DNA from: Macrostomum hystrix
Taxonomy: Eukaryota; Platyhelminthes; Macrostomidae
Reading direction: 5' to 3'
DNA length: 64,000 nucleotides
Assembly: GCA_950097015.1 (NCBI GenBank)
Contig: CATNEN010000034.1
Span: 4,558,001-4,622,000, forward strand
Under the pieces are notes generated by a model. The model did not search any database, was not told the DNA's origin, and saw only the letters and a program-made list of their open reading frames with translations. Positions 1 through 10,452 of the stretch are shown here, piece after piece (within the stretch, counting starts at the first letter, position 1; every line of letters starts with the position of its first letter). The position numbers and the translations under genes are program-made.

Positions 1-950
1 GGAGAGACAGTGGGGGAGAGACAGTGGGGGAGAGACAGTGGGGGAGAGACAGTGGGGCAGAGATAGTGGGGGAGAGACAGTGGGGGAGAGACAGTGGGGC
101 AGAGACAGTGGGGGAGAGACAGTGGGGCAGAGATAGTGGGGGAGAGACAGTGGGGGAGAGAAAGTGGGGGAGAGACAGTGGGGGAGAGAAAGTGGGGGAG
201 AGATAGTGGGGGAGAGACAGTGGAAGACAGTGGAGCCGAGACAATGGGGGAGAGACAGTGGGGGAGAGACAGTGGGGCAGAGATAGTGGGGGAGAGACAG
301 TGGGGGAGAGAAAGTAGGGGAGAGACAGTGGGGGAGAGAAAGTGGGGGAGAGACAGTGGGGGAGAGAAAGTGGGGGAGAGACAGTGGGGGAGAGAAAGTG
401 GGGGAGAGACAGTGGGAGACAGTGGAGCCGAGACAATGGGGGAGAGACAGTGGGGGAGAGACAGTGGGGGAGAGACAGTGGGGGAGAGACAGTGGGGGAG
501 AGAAAGTGGGGGAGAGACAGTGGGGGAGAGAAAGTGGGGGAGAGACAGTGGGGGAGAGAAAGTGGGGGAGAGACAGTGGGGGAGAGAAAGTGGGGGAGAG
601 ACATTGGGAGACAGTGGAGCCGAGACAATGGGGGAGAGACAGTGGGGGAGAGACAGTGGGGGAGAGAAAGTGGGGGAGAGACAGTGGGAGACAGTGGAGC
701 CGAGACAATGGGGGAGAGACAGTGGGGGAGAGACAGTGGGGCAGAGATAGTGGGGGAGAGACATTGGGAGACAGTGGAGCCGAGACAATGGGGGAGAGAC
801 AGTGGGGGAGAGACAGTGGGGCAGAGATAGTGGGGGAGAGACAGTGGGAGACAGTGGAGCCGAGACAATGGGGGAGAGACAGTGGGGGAGAGACAGCGGG
901 GGAGAGACAGTGGGGAGAGACAGCGGGGGAGAGACAGTGGGGGATACAAG
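1..950. repeat. G-rich 14-bp minisatellite with higher-order structure
   Basis: The monomer is GGGGGAGAGACAGT with variants AAAGT and CAGAGATAGT. The array starts at or beyond the window edge and ends about 42 bp from the Ig2 exon donor. A marker variant (TGGAGCCGAGACAAT) recurs at 231, 423, 615, 695, 775 and 855, that is at intervals of 192, 192, 80, 80 and 80 bp. The G-rich strand is the plus strand, so the receptor transcript would carry the C-rich complement. Overlapping open frames here are artefacts of the repeat. Confidence 0.97.
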
Positions 951-991
951 CAGGAATCTTAATATTATAGGCCAAATATCAGACCACTCAC

Positions 992-1168
992 CAGTGGGGC
1001 TCATTGACAGTCGCGGTAGGCTGATGTCCAGTGGTATGTAGTCCTTGGTCCATGTGATTCTGGGCCGAGGCTCGCCAGCTACCTGACAGGTCAGCTTCAC
1101 ACGCTCGTCCTTTTCAACCACCTGCATGCCTGGTGCCTTTACAATGCGCGGAAACCCGAGCGGAATCA
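992..1168 (-). CDS. LAR-like receptor tyrosine phosphatase, exon for first half of Ig domain 2 (partial gene)
   Basis: This is an internal exon of 177 nt, bounded on the minus strand by an acceptor (CCCACAG, AG at 1170-1169) and a donor (G|GTGAGTGG, GT at 991-990). It enters and leaves in phase 1. The 58 complete codons contain a GFPRIV motif, the first Ig cysteine in LTCQVAG (residue 28), a PRPRITW core with the invariant Trp (residue 40), and a PLD...PRLSMS stretch. The order GFP-x-I, LTC, PxIxW, D-S-PR matches the start of Ig2 in LAR/PTPRS/PTPRD-type receptors, which are cell-surface phosphatases of axon guidance and synapse formation. The second Ig2 cysteine is missing because it lies on the next exon, left of the window. 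The family is clear from the sequence; the exact orthologue is inference. ROBO- or contactin-like Ig proteins are less likely because of the GFP...LTC pattern directly after an Ig1 of LAR type. Confidence 0.85.
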
Positions 1169-1193
1169 CTGTGGGATAGTTGAAATTTTACTT

Positions 1194-1917
1194 TCAGAGC
1201 ACTGATGGATCTGGAGGGTATATTGGCATCAGAGCTGATGGATCTGGAGGGTATATTGGCATCAGAGCTGATGGATCTGGAGGGTATATTGGCATCAGAG
1301 CTGATGGATCTGGAGGGTATATTGGCATCAGAGCACTGATGGATCTGGAGGGTATATTGGCATCAGAGCACTGATGGATCTGGAGGGTATATTGGCATCA
1401 GAGCACTGATGGATCTGGAGGGTATATTGGCATCAGAGCACTGATGGATCTGGAGGGTATATTGGCATCAGAGCACTGATGGATCTGGAGGGTATATTGG
1501 CATCAGAGCTGATGGATCTGGAGGGTATATTGGCATCAGAGCTGATGGATCTGGAGGGTATATTGGCATCAGAGCTGATGGATCTGGAGGGTATATTGGC
1601 ATCAGAGCTGATGGATCTGGAGGGTATATTGGCATCAGAGCTGATGGATCTGGAGGGTATATTGGCATCAGAGCACTGATGGATCTGGAGGGTATATTGG
1701 CATCAGAGCACTGATGGATCTGGAGGGTATATTGGCATCAGAGCTGATGGATCTAGACGGTATATTGGCATCAGAGCTGATGGATCTGGAGGGTATATTG
1801 GCATCAGAGCTGATGGATCTGGAGGGTATATTGGCATCAGAGCTGATGGATCTGGAGGGTATATTGGCATCAGAGCACTGATGGATCTGGAGGGCACATT
1901 GGCACCAGAGCACTGAT
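1194..1917. repeat. 33/35-bp minisatellite next to an acceptor site
   Basis: About 21 units contain GATGGATCTGGAGGG followed by TATATTGGCATCAGAG. Units end either in CT (33 bp) or in CACT (35 bp), so the reading frame shifts wherever the longer form occurs. The array lies about 25 bp upstream (in gene direction) of the Ig2 exon acceptor. Confidence 0.97.
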
Positions 1918-2277
1918 GGCTTAATCAGATGTTTTCACGGCTTCACAAATTGCACTAAATCGTTAAAAAAGTGAAGCTGGAGGATAATTTTCTATATATA
2001 AAAAAAATTAAAGGTGAAAATCGATATAATGACAGAAACAATTTTCCAGTCTGCATTAGAGCAAGCACTTTAGCAGCTAACATCTGTGAAAAAAAACTTT
2101 GCACTTAGCTTATTGCCTGTTGCTTTCTGTATGAATATTAAATTACAAATAATGCACTCAGCAACCTACAGGTGGGCTACTAAAGTTCTTCACGCTACGG
2201 CGCGGCTAAGAGCTACCTAGAAACTCTAGTATTGCCTCTGATTTTACAATAGCCACAGGTGGGATCAAAGAGCATGC

Positions 2278-2705
2278 AGTTAACTGACTGAAATACTGTG
2301 TCAGTTTACTGACTGTCAGGCTGTCAGTTAGATGACTGTGAGACTGTGTCAGTTTACTGACTGTCAGACTGTCAGTTTACTGACTGTCAGACTGTGTCAG
2401 TTTACTTAATGTCAGACTGTGTCAGTTAGCTGACTGTGAGACTGTGTCAGTTTACTGACTGTCTGACTGTGTCAGTTTACTGACTGTCTGACTGTGTCAG
2501 TTTACTGACTGTCTGACTGTGTCAGTTTACTGACTGTCAGACTGTGTCAGTTAGCTGACTGTGAGACTGTGTCAGTTTACTGACTGTCTGACTGTGTCAG
2601 TTTACTGACTGACAGACTGTGTCAGTTTACTGACAGTCACACTGTGTCAGTTTACTGACTGTCAGACTGTGTCAGTTTACTGACTGTCACACTGTGTCAG
2701 TTAAG
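2278..2705. repeat. ~25-bp minisatellite next to the Ig1 exon donor
   Basis: About 17 imperfect units contain ACTGTGTCAG and TTTACTGACTGTC, with CAG/CTG/CAC alternations. On the minus strand each unit carries AGTAAACTGAC, which resembles the sequence at the adjacent splice donor (GAGTAAACTGC). The array ends 17 bp from that donor. Confidence 0.95.
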
Positions 2706-2722
2706 TTATGCAGTTTACTCAC

Positions 2723-3028
2723 CGGAAGTCCTTGAATAGACGTACAGTCTGGCAGTCTGGGTGACTGAAACAGACGTGACGGCATTCTTGGCCACGCAGG
2801 CAATCAGGGTGTTGTTGTCCTCGCTGGCTCGAGCGGGGTCGATGCGAAGCACTTTGCCGAACGAGATGGCGAAAGAGAAGAATCGCGTCAGGGCCTGCGT
2901 CGGACGCTGGTCGTTCACCAGCCATTCAATCTCGGGAGCGGGACTGCCCTCAGCACGACAGATGAACAGGGCTGCGGTGTTGTCAAGGACGCTGATGGTT
3001 TCTGGGCCTTGCGTGATGCGGGCTTCCT
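2723..3028 (-). CDS. LAR-like receptor tyrosine phosphatase, exon encoding Ig domain 1
   Basis: This 306-nt exon has its acceptor CAACAG at 3031-3029 and its donor G|GTGAGTAAAC with GT at 2722-2721. It is phase 1 at both ends, a symmetric exon. It encodes one complete Ig domain: Cys24 (FICRAEG), Trp36 (EIEWLV), a VLRIDPARA strand, and Cys78 (IACVAKN). The arrangement ITQGPET..., GSPAPEIEW, GKVLRIDP, CVAKNAV corresponds closely to Ig1 of LAR-family receptors. The last base plus the first two of the next exon form GTG (Val), which leads into the IPLGFP start of Ig2. Two oddities are visible. The Tyr usually two residues before the second Cys is Ile. The segment after the Trp (VNDQRPTQALTR) lacks the lysine cluster that binds glycosaminoglycans in vertebrate LAR Ig1. 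An alternative acceptor a little upstream cannot be excluded. Confidence 0.87.
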
Positions 3029-3062
3029 CTGTTGATGACGGGTGGTTTGGTTGAGGCTTAAT

Positions 3063-3682
3063 TATACTAGTCTGTCCTGAGGATTCCACTAGTCTGTCCT
3101 GAGGATTCTACTAGTCTGTCCTGAGGATTCTACTAGTCTGCACTGAGGATTCTACTAGTCTGTCCTGAGGATTCTACTAGTCTGTCCTGAGGATTCTACT
3201 AGTCTGTCCTGAGGAATCTACTTGTCTGTCCTGAGGATTCTACTAGTCTGTCCTGAGGATTCTACTAGTCTGTCCTGAGGAATCTACTTGTCTGTCCTGA
3301 GGATTCTACTAGTCTGTCCTGAGGATTCTACTAGTCTGTCCTGAGGAATCTACTTGTCTGTCCTGAGGATTCTACTAGTCTGTCCTGAGGATTCTACTAG
3401 TCTGTCCTGAGGATTCTACTAGTCTGTCCTGAGGATTCTACTAGTCTGTCCTGAGGATTCTACTAGACTGTCCTGAGGAATCTACTAGTCTGTCCTGAGG
3501 ATTCTACTAGTCTGTCCTGAAGAATCTACTAGTCTGTCCTGAGGATTCTAGTAGTCTGTACTGAGGATTCTACTAGTCTGTCCTGAGGATTCTACTTGTC
3601 TGTCCTGAGGATTTTACTAGTCTGTCCTGAGGATTCTACTAGTCTGATTTGAGGATTCTACTAGTCTGTCCTGAGGATTCTC
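3063..3682. repeat. 22-bp minisatellite next to the Ig1 exon acceptor
   Basis: About 28 units carry CTAGTCTGTCCTGAGGATT plus a TCTA link, with a few CTTGT and GGAAT variants. The array begins about 34 bp from the acceptor at 3029. On the minus strand every unit holds ACTAG and CTCAG, potential decoy acceptor dinucleotides. Confidence 0.96.
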
Positions 3683-4575
3683 TACAAAATCTCTACAAAA
3701 GTGGCCCAGACTGCCGTGAGCAGTGATCACAAGGCGAGGCCATAAAAGTACGCCAGCAGATGGTCTCCGGACTGTCCAGGGAACGGCAGACAATAAAGAG
3801 AGTGACAGGCGGTTCGTGGGACGTTGGGAGGGCTGGACCACATTAATTCGATGCCTAGCCACAGTCTCCAGGCAGGGCTTTATTTTGTTCAACTTACTGC
3901 CCGCAATCTAAAAGAAAGCAAACTTTCGCATGAAAACTTCCCCCCCCCGCTTATTTTTCCCTCCACCCTCTGAGCAGTGGTGCACTGGAAATTCTAAAGC
4001 CTACGGCAACAACGCTTGGCTCCGACCAACCCCACACCCTGAAGCAAATCAATAAGCTGCGGGACAGTGGACTTCAAATATAGAAAGTGGACTTTTTTAT
4101 GAAGAGAGAGCCTAGCCTAAACCCATGAACTACTCAAGTACCAGCCGTCTGTATTGTGCTACCTATAATCTACCTGCATTAGCAGGCTTCAATAACACGC
4201 CTGTCAAGCATAGTAAAAGAACAGGCCTATTTAGATAACTAAAATAGCGGTCGATGAAGTAGACCTCTTTGAAAATGTGAGAATACACTAAATTTGACTG
4301 GCGTCTCCAGTTGATCCCACTCGGGAGCCGATTATTGATCCGGGGGGGAAATGTTTTTGTTTCCTTTTTTAACGAAAGCAAAACAGGTGCACAGAAGTTC
4401 CTGGTAACCAGCCGGGCTTTAAAACTCATCGTCATTTATTCACGCGATCGAATTTATAATTCTCATTCTTAAACGCCAAGCCTGTCTTTCAGTCCTGGCG
4501 AGTCTAGCCAAGCCGGGTAAGACAATTTTCCTTCCTCCTCCCACTCACTTCTCAGTCAAGCTGGGAGAAAGTGAA

Positions 4576-4606
<31 letters not shown>

Positions 4607-4800
4607 AGGAAGTAGACGGGCATTGGGGAGAGGTAAGGGAGTGCAGTGAGACGGGATGTAGGAAAACCTGCGGCGGATCTTGGCCGGATTGGAAGGAAAG
4701 TGGAAGGAATGAGTGGGCTGGTCTGACTACTGGACTGTGTGCGGGAACCACATACTTCAAGTTCTTTCACAGGCGGCTGTGGAGTAGCTTTTCGACTACT

Positions 4801-4837
<37 letters not shown>

Positions 4838-6282
4838 TCCAGTTCCAGCTGCCTCTGGTGCGTTTATAAGGGTCGCTCTATTGGCTAGCAAAGGTGCAAC
4901 GGCTGCTAAATAGTAAGCCGCTATGCAATGAGCAACTGTAGCTGCCGCTGCCACTACGGGGTGCTACAGGAGAGAGTTGAAGAGTGGGCGCGTGTGTGAG
5001 ATTGTAAAATCTGAAAACTCCCACACCGAGCCACTGCACCCCGGAGGGTGTAGGATTTCCATCCCACTAACCTCCGCTTCGCTCCCATGGGGAGACGAGG
5101 GATTTCTGTAGTTCTGTGGCCGCCGAAGGATATTTGAGGGATCCGGCATCCAAGGTTCCTTTCCAAGCCAGCTTTTATCCAGTCAGCCCTCTAAATCTCT
5201 TTCTTCTGCGCTCTTAAACTCTTTAAAGCTGCCTCTCATATTTTTATCCTAGTTGGTTGCTTCCCCCATCTCCCATTCTCCTCTTAACCTAGGTTATCAA
5301 AATTTTGGCTCACTCTAACAAAAAACTGGCACTCCGCTGGTTGACCTCCGCGCTTTCTTCTCGGAATGAGGATGAGAAGTAGGGCAGACTGGGGGGATTG
5401 CTTCGCGCGAATTTCGTCTGATTCCGTCTGACAACTAAGCCACTGCGCCCACCAAAAGAACTCGATGCTCACTCATTCTCAGCCTCTCCGATCAGTTCAA
5501 ACTGGCCACTAGGAACAAATGAGCGATGAGCGGGCCCGGGCCCATGGGACCCCGCCGCTACCGGCTGTGAACAAAATAAAAATAGTTTAAGAGAAGACGT
5601 GCTGGTAAGGGAGATGAGAAGGGGCAGAGACAGATAGAGAAAGTGGATGCCAGGGCGGCGGTTGTGTTTGTCAGTGCGTGCTTGCTCTAGTTAGCGGCAG
5701 GCGCCACGGAGTCCCTGAGAACTGTGGCCATCTCAGCCATCCTTATGTGTCTGTGCGTGTGCGCGCGCCTGCCTTTAATCCAGCCCTGATCCCGAGGAAA
5801 AGCTTCCAAGCGACGCGAATGCCATATACGATAGCAGGCCGCTTCTTTGCCAACTTTCTCCGACAGTAGCGCCCAAGTAAGTAAAAAAGAACGTCATTGG
5901 AACTTAACGCTAGCAACAAAAAACCTCCTGCGACGGCCATGGAGGAGTTTGGAGGAGGAGAATACGGGCGGGGGCTTGGGCGGGAATTTGCGACCGCTGA
6001 AATCCCGGTGGCACGCGAACGCGCCCAAGCCCTGCTTAATTAATTATGCATCGGTCACCAACCCCCGGCCCGGGACCAACTGCAAAACCGATGAATGCAG
6101 CTAAGCTGTAGTGTCTTCTGCTGCTGCTGCTGCTGTTGCTGCCGTTTCAAATAAAGCCAAGAAAGAGAAGGACCGACTACAGCCAACTGTCTCACTTCCT
6201 TTAGTTCACTCTATCCGAACCAAACCGCAAGAAGATGGCATTGTGATCTGTTTCATAGCAGGCCCGAGTCTTTTGAAGTACT
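3683..6282. other. Unique-looking intronic DNA with CAG/CTG microsatellites
   Basis: No exon or transposon was recognised. The stretch holds (GCT)8 at 4576-4600, (CAG)12 at 4801-4836 and a CTG run at 6118-6135. Small open frames in it show no domain. Confidence 0.6.
4801..4836. repeat. (CAG)12 microsatellite
   Basis: Twelve uninterrupted CAG triplets. Another CTG-type run, (GCT)8, lies 200 bp to the left at 4576-4600. Confidence 0.97.
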
Positions 6283-6822
6283 CCCTCAACAAAGACTCAC
6301 TCTCATCATAATCTATGAAATAGTATTTCGTCAACGCCTCGGCCCTCAACAAAGACTCACTCTCATCATAATCTATGAAATAGTATTTCGTCAACGCCTC
6401 GGCCCTCAACAAAGACTCACTCTTATCATAATCTATAAAATAGTATTTCGTCAACGCCTCGGCCCTCAACAAAGACTCACTCTCATCATAATCTATGAAA
6501 TAGTATTTCGTCAACGCCTCGGCCCTCAACAAAGACTCACTCTCATCATAATCTATGAAATAGTATTTCGTCAACGCCTCGGCCCTCAACAAAGACTCAC
6601 TCTCATCATAATCTATGAAATAGTATTTCGTCAACGCCTCGGCCCTCAACAAAGACTCACTCTCATCATAATCTATGAAATAGTATTTCGTCAACGCCTC
6701 GGCCCTCAACAAAGACTCACTCTCATCATAATCTATGAAATGGTATTTCGTCAACGCCTCGGCCCTCAACAAAGACTCACTCTTATCATAATCTATAAAA
6801 TAGTATTCGTCAACGCCTCGGC
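6283..6822. repeat. 60-bp tandem repeat, nine near-identical units, open on minus strand
   Basis: Nine units begin at CCCTCAACAAAGACTCAC. Units 3 and 9 share two linked substitutions (TCTTATCATA and ATCTATAAAA). One other unit has a single change, and the last unit lacks one T. Read on the minus strand, each unit encodes a 20-residue acidic repeat containing FIDYDESESLLRAEALTK, within an open frame of 244 codons (6940-6206). An acceptor-like tract (TTTTCCTTCACTCAAG) lies upstream on the same strand, but I found no good donor and no known family. A coding role is possible but unproven, because a 60-bp unit without stops is automatically open. Confidence 0.95.
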
Positions 6823-7124
6823 TAATTTTTTTAGGCGCCAGTTGCTGTTGAAACATCGCCGCTGACGATTGCCGAAGGTCCGTTATGGACTCTTGAGTGA
6901 AGGAAAATTTAATTGCAAAATTGCACAACAAACATAACAAGGTTAATTAATAAATAACTTATGGCACAAATGACAGGCATTCAATCAATGTCACACAAAA
7001 AACAGATTGAAACACTTTTTTATAAAAATGCTTTTCTGGCCAAAACATCAACCACATTTATCGCTATCAATCAGCTAACGTCTGTCTGATGGTCTGATAA
7101 GAGGAGATATTACGCAATGCAGAG
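6823..7124. other. Unique spacer, no feature seen
   Basis: AT-rich sequence between the 60-bp array and the 671-bp duplication. Nothing recognisable. Confidence 0.5.
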
Positions 7125-8468
7125 AAATTTTCTAACAAAATAAATCAATAAAAATCTGTCAGCAAAACGTTTGATGGTCAAAAAACAGAATAGCTCAGCA
7201 GGTCAAGTGCGGGTCGTTGAGAGGAAATTGCGAAAGCGAAGAAAGGCAAACGATTAGCATCAAACAGATGGACAAGGCGGAAGGCCATGAACTCAATTGG
7301 TGTGTCGCCTGTGTGATTTCTGATCCGCATGAGAAGACAGCCCGGCCACCACCCGGGCCAGGGACCGGACAACAATCGATGGCTTCTTGTGCCGATGACC
7401 AAAGAGAGGAGACCGGGGAAAGCTGAGATGGACACACTCGGATTCAGGGGGGTGAGTGGCATCAGATTGCTTATGATGCAGAATTTGAGCATTATAGAGG
7501 CCGCACAGTAGGAAAAAGAGAAAGGTTGAAGAGACAGGTCGGCTCCAAAACACGCATTGGCTCGAAAAATGAAAATGTCGCGGCATTTTTGTGTCTTATA
7601 CCCACATAACTCTTTTTTCTGTATCTCCCAAAATATTCGCCCAATCACCAATCAATCAATATAGGCATAGTTTTTCTGCTCACAAAACTTCATCATGAAA
7701 CTATGTCGGCTGTCGGTGGTCGGTGGCAGAGCGGTTATCGCGTCTGCCTCTCGCACCACGGTCCCTAAGTTCGATTACACGGCGAGGCCACATTTAAATT
7801 TTCTAACAAAATAAATCAATAAAAATCTGTCAGCAAAACGTTTGATGGTCAAAAAACAGAATAGCTCAGCAGGTCAAGTGCGGGTCGTTGAGAGGAAATT
7901 GCGAAAGCGAAGAAAGGCAAACGATTAGCATCAAACAGATGGACAAGGCGGAAGGCCATGAACTCAATTGGTGTGTCGCCTGTGTGATTTCTGATCCGCA
8001 TGAGAAGACAGCCCGGCCACCACCCGGGCCAGGGACCGGACAACAATCGATGGCTTCTTGTGCCGATGACCAAAGAGAGGAGACCGGGGAAAGCTGAGAT
8101 GGACACACTCGGATTCTTGGGGGGTGAGTGGCATCAGATTGCTTATGATGCAGAATTTGAGCATTATAGAGGCCGCACAGTAGGAAAAAGAGAAAGGTTG
8201 AAGAGACAGGTCGGCTCCAAAACACGCATTGGCTCGAAAATTTGAAAATGTCGCGGCATTTTTGTTTCTTATACCCACATAACTCTTTTTTCTGTATCTC
8301 CCAAAATATTCGCCCAATCACCAATCAATCAATATAGGCATAGTTTTTCTGCTCACAAAACTTCATCATGAAACTATGTCGGCTGTCGGTGGTCGGTGGC
8401 AGAGCGGTTATCGCGTCTGCCTCTCGCACCACGGTCCCTAAGTTCGATTACACGGCGAGGCCACATTT
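7125..8468. repeat. Recent ~671-bp tandem duplication with breakpoint inside a SINE
   Basis: Copy 1 spans 7125-7795 and copy 2 spans 7796-8468. They are nearly identical: two single-base indels and a handful of substitutions were seen by eye. Each copy ends with the tRNA-like head of the SINE (from about 7719 and 8391). Only the second copy continues into the full SINE body. The junction has short A/T homology (AAATTT / CATTT). The SINE was therefore present before the duplication. The 69-codon frame present in both copies shows no known domain. Confidence 0.95.
7719..7795 (+). mobile_element. SINE family 1 head, created by tandem duplication
   Basis: This is the tRNA-like 5' portion only, identical in layout to 8391-8468. 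It ends abruptly at the duplication junction, so it is not an independent insertion. Confidence 0.85.
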
Positions 8469-8750
8469 ATTTGGGGCGCAGCCGCGGAGAGAAGGCTTGG
8501 GGACTTGTCGTGCAATTGACGCCCTTGAGGGCCAACCTCCAAGGCACAGTGAGAGTGTACACTGCCTGACGATGAGAAAGTCAGGGCAGATGTACACACC
8601 TGTGTGAGCGTGTGCCTGCTTACAGTATCTGTGTGCCTGTGTGCTCAGGAGTCAGCGAAATGGGCAGAATTGCCTCCTTGCTGGCTGCGGGTCTAGTGTC
8701 ACCAAATGATGTGCCACTGCCCGCAGCCCTCCTGCAATTATTATTATTAT
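8391..8750 (+). mobile_element. tRNA-derived SINE, family 1, full-length
   Basis: The head resembles a tRNA, with an A-box-like segment (GTGGCAGAGCGGTTATCGCG) and a B-box-like segment (AAGTTCGATTAC). The CTCTC anticodon-loop region resembles tRNA-Glu. The body contains TTTGGGGCGCAGCCGCGG, then CTGACGATGAGAAAGTCAG, then CACACCTGTGTGAGCG. The element ends with GCCCGCAGCCCTCCTGCA and an ATT repeat. It is non-autonomous; no reverse transcriptase is present in the window. Confidence 0.85.
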
Positions 8751-9521
8751 GTCGGCTGTTGATGTTGAATATTTGGATTGTCAAATAAATCGTTTTTTTC
8801 ATTTTTACCCAATATGGACTCGCTAAAGAGGTTCATACAGAGCGGTCATTCGGTTTGGGAGCTATCGTGAAGTAGTCAGTGAGTATTTTGAAATAGCACC
8901 GTGGTGTTTCCCCAGAGGCTAGCGAACGCACCAGATTTTTAGGGTGCTAGAAAACAAAGAAAATTTTCAAGAAAAATTAATCCCATTTCGCAAAACCGGT
9001 TTTAAGATGCGGAACTAATGGGGCAAAGTCGATGGGATAACGCAGAATGTGGGGTGGATATTGGCAATCTTCTAAATGGATGTCGATTGAGCAATCTGAC
9101 TATGAAAAAGTGAAGTGGATGCTCTATGTAAAGATGATTCTACTGTTAGACCCGACTGGCCCTGAGTATGCAAATCGCAAACTGATGGACTCCCGCCCCA
9201 ACTCCCTCGGGAGTTGCATCCCCTCATGAAAAATTGGGGAAACAATTAAGGACCCAAGAGATATGCCGTGCATGCGGACACACACAACACAGGCAGACAC
9301 TGGGTGAATTGATTTTAAAACAGTGGCTTCAGACTCAAAAACAGATTTAATTCAGAGAATTAAAGCCTTCCATTGGATAATGAGAAAGTAATTTCCAAGA
9401 ACAGAGACAGATAGTGGGAGTTTCAATTTAGAAATAATAAGAGCCATTGCATCAGAGCCTCGGCCTACAGACTAGACCCAATCACACTGCCTCCTTAATG
9501 TAGACCTGGGCATTACTGGCA

Positions 9522-9556
<35 letters not shown>

Positions 9557-10280
9557 ATCAAAAATCGTCTCAGGTTTCGTCTTGGCAGGCACGCAGGGGA
9601 GCAGAAGCTGAGAAATCTGTTCGATTTCTGTTCTCCAGTTCTCACACTGGGGGGAGGGGGCGGGATGACTCACCCACTGAGCCTCCCCTTCAAACCGAGT
9701 TTACTCACATTCCATTTTCTCACCTTACCCCCAGTTTCTCGCCATTTTCTCACCCTATTTCTCACATTCCTACCCGCTCAGTAGCTTGAAACAGTTCAAT
9801 CAACAGTATGCAAAAACTGACTCAGTTTTTATCTTGGAATATTTTGGGTCGAACGCTCGATCAACCAGTGGACCCCTTTTTTTAGATGACCGAACCACCA
9901 GATACCCACACTGCGGCACAATAATAAGTATATCTCTCAAGTACGAGCTCAAAGCACACTCGAGGCAGAATATCTTTTTTCACTTCTGTCAGTTGATTTA
10001 AAAAAACTAGATCGAATTTAGGAAGGGGAGGCAAGGGGATTTTTCGGGAATGTAGGCCAAAAAAATAGGCAGATGAATGGAAAGAAAAACATCAGACAGG
10101 TGGCTGAATTTCCATCGCCTGCCTGAACAGTGATCTCGTATTGCTCTGTCACACAGAGCCTGTCTATAATATACCTTTGTCTCTTGTCTTAGTCTTACTT
10201 CTGTACTTATGTCTACTGAAGACCCTTCGCCGTATCTCACTGTACCTTATCCTGCCTGTGCCTCTGTCCTTTTATGTCTG
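8751..10280. other. Unique-looking DNA with one CTG microsatellite
   Basis: No gene recognised. A (GCT)11 run lies at about 9522-9556. The rest is unremarkable. Confidence 0.55.
9522..9556. repeat. (GCT)n microsatellite, about 11 units
   Basis: Uninterrupted GCT triplets. Confidence 0.95.
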
Positions 10281-10452
10281 TCTCTGTCTGTCCCTGTGTC
10301 TGTACCTGTGTCTGTCCCTTTCTGTCCCTGTGTCTGTACCTGTATGTCTATATGTGTCTGTACCTGTGTGTCTATATGTGTCTGTACCTGTGTGTCTATA
10401 TGTGTCTGTACCTGTGTGTCTATATGTGTCTGTACCTGTGTCTGTCCCTATC
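10281..10452. repeat. CTGT-rich 24-bp short minisatellite
   Basis: A CTGTCC/CTGTAC simple-sequence start is followed by about four 24-bp units containing TCTATATGTGTCTGTACCTG. Overlapping open frames on both strands are repeat artefacts. Confidence 0.9.

Larger units (their letters stand above)
1169..2722 (-). other. Intron between Ig1 and Ig2 exons, mostly minisatellite
   Basis: The intron runs from the donor at 2722 to the acceptor at 1169 and is about 1.55 kb long. It consists of a 25-bp array next to the donor, about 360 bp of unique DNA (1917-2277), and a 33/35-bp array next to the acceptor. Only about 17 bp and 25 bp of non-repeat sequence separate the arrays from the two splice sites. 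The unique middle part is AT-rich with no recognised feature. Confidence 0.75.

Noticed and set aside
7719..8468. Functional tRNA genes
   Set aside because: The tRNA-like heads lack a complete cloverleaf and are joined to the repeated SINE body.
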